A stretch of 5,612 bases of DNA, from NCBI GenBank assembly GCA_021788795.1, contig JAJYKG010000151.1, forward strand, positions 1 through 5,612, given 5' to 3'. The notes under the pieces were generated by a model. It worked only from the letters and a program-made list of their open reading frames with translations, searched no databases and was not told where the DNA came from. The position numbers and the translations under genes were made by a program. Position 1 is the stretch's first letter. Each line of letters begins with the position of its first letter. Origin of the DNA: Thermoplasmata archaeon. GTDB taxonomy: Archaea; Thermoplasmatota; Thermoplasmata; RBG-16-68-12. Shown in pieces: positions 4,890-5,612 of this stretch.

Positions 4890-5612
4890 CTACGCCGCCT
4901 TGGCCGGGGCCTTCGCGGCCTCCCGTTCCTTGAGCTCTCGCCGCAGCACCTTGCCCACCATGGTCTTCGGCAGCTCCTTCTCGAAGGCCACCTGCTTGGG
5001 CACCTTGAACGGGGCGAGCTTGCCCTTGCAGAACGCGATGATCTCCTCCGCGGTCGCCGCCGCCCCGGGCTTCAGGACCACGTACGCCTTCACGCTCTCG
5101 CCGCGGTACGGGTCGGCCACGCCGATCGCCGCGGCCTCCTGGACCGCCGGGTGCATGTAGAGCACCTCCTCGACCTCGCGCGGGTACACGTTGTAGCCGG
5201 AGCAGAGGATCATGTCCTTCTTGCGGTCCACGATGAAGAAGTAGCCGTCCTCGTCCATCTTCGCGATGTCCCCGGTCAGGAGCCAGCCGTCGTGCAGGAC
5301 GTTCGCGGTCTCCTCGGGCTTGTGCCAGTACCCCTTCATCACCTGCGGGCCGCGGATCGCGAGCTCCCCGACCGCGCCCTGGGGCAGGTCCTTCGACGAA
5401 TCCTCCATGTCCACGATCTTCGAGTCCGTGTCGGGGAAGGGGATGCCGATGCCCTCCTTGATCAGCCCCTCGAGGGGGTTCGAGTGGGTCACGGGCGACG
5501 CCTCCGTGAGGCCGAAGCCCTCCACGAGCTTGCCGCCGGTCACGCGCTCGAACTCGTGCCGCACCTCGTTGGGGAGCGGCGCGGAGCCGGAGATGCACGC
5601 CTTGATCGAGTG
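4890..5612 (-). CDS. Acyl-CoA synthetase (AMP-forming), C-terminal part, cut by the right edge
   Basis: The 240 visible residues are the C-terminal part of an ANL-superfamily acyl-CoA ligase, usually 500-570 residues, so the N-terminal ATP-binding part lies outside the window. These enzymes activate a carboxylic acid to an acyl-adenylate and then pass it to CoA. Visible-part numbering: GFGLTEASPVTH (32-43) is the adenylate-binding motif. RGPQVMKGYWHKPEET (87-102) and GWLLTGDIA (109-117) follow, with D115 contacting the ribose. DRKKDMI (129-135) is the hinge. GYNVYPREVEEVL (139-151) opens the mobile C-terminal domain. LPKTMVGKVLRREL (214-227) carries K221, at the catalytic lysine position. The protein ends in a short Ala/Lys tail. 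The open frame continues through codon CAC at 5612; the GTG at 5564 is internal, not a start. The motif set fits a medium/long-chain fatty acyl-CoA synthetase best, but the acid-binding pocket is mostly unseen, so chain length is unknown. Confidence 0.92.
   Translation of the reverse strand, partial: HSIKACISGSAPLPNEVRHEFERVTGGKLVEGFGLTEASPVTHSNPLEGLIKEGIGIPFPDTDSKIVDMEDSSKDLPQGAVGELAIRGPQVMKGYWHKPEETANVLHDGWLLTGDIAKMDEDGYFFIVDRKKDMILCSGYNVYPREVEEVLYMHPAVQEAAAIGVADPYRGESVKAYVVLKPGAAATAEEIIAFCKGKLAPFKVPKQVAFEKELPKTMVGKVLRRELKEREAAKAPAKAA

Noticed and set aside
4606..5598. Long minus-strand open frame overlapping the acyl-CoA synthetase in another frame
   Set aside because: The synthetase frame carries all the expected family motifs in order; this one has none and is Arg/Gly/Pro rich.
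1..5612. CRISPR repeats, tRNA or rRNA genes, or a recognisable defence or phage cassette
   Set aside because: No regularly spaced repeats, cloverleaf-like segments or marker proteins of such systems were seen on either strand.

Overview
This is a GC-rich, gene-dense stretch whose third codon positions are almost all G or C. It most likely comes from an archaeon, plausibly a high-GC Thermoplasmatota lineage. Three things point that way. There is a small DUF2080 (COG3466) protein of a typically archaeal family. There is a HisA-related TIM-barrel protein of the COG1411 type. The intergenic gaps carry TATA-like A/T islands about 30-60 bases before the starts, in a sequence that otherwise has almost no A/T runs. 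The taxonomic placement is inference; no rRNA or marker gene is present.

Layout, left to right. (1) On the minus strand, the first codons of an unidentified protein run off the left edge (1-100). Upstream of it, in the same direction, is a complete class I SAM-dependent methyltransferase (191-946). (2) A divergent promoter region (947-1072) separates the methyltransferase from a tight plus-strand operon: a 48-residue DUF2080 protein (1073-1219), a zinc-ribbon/HisA-like TIM-barrel fusion (1228-2295) and an alpha/beta hydrolase (2300-3130), with gaps of 8 and 4 bases. (3) The hydrolase converges on a minus-strand dCMP/cytidine-type deaminase (3140-3553). (4) A second divergent promoter region (3554-3695) leads on the plus strand to a winged-helix AlkZ/YcaQ-family DNA glycosylase homologue (3696-4880). 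(5) This converges on the C-terminal 240 residues of an acyl-CoA synthetase (4890-5612, minus strand), whose N-terminal part lies beyond the right edge.

How the genes may work together: the best-supported functional unit is the three-gene operon. There, a protein usually labelled transposon-encoded stands without any transposase, apparently translationally coupled to a HisA-like enzyme of unknown substrate. The deaminase and the DNA glycosylase share a divergent promoter region and both have nucleotide or DNA maintenance roles, but co-regulation is only a suggestion. Both convergent gene pairs are separated by exactly 9 bases, and each carries a short hairpin over the stop codons. I see no CRISPR array, tRNA, rRNA, insertion-sequence ends, phage genes or recognisable defence island. 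Most of the window looks like ordinary archaeal chromosome; the operon built around the DUF2080 and zinc-ribbon/HisA genes is the part most worth following.
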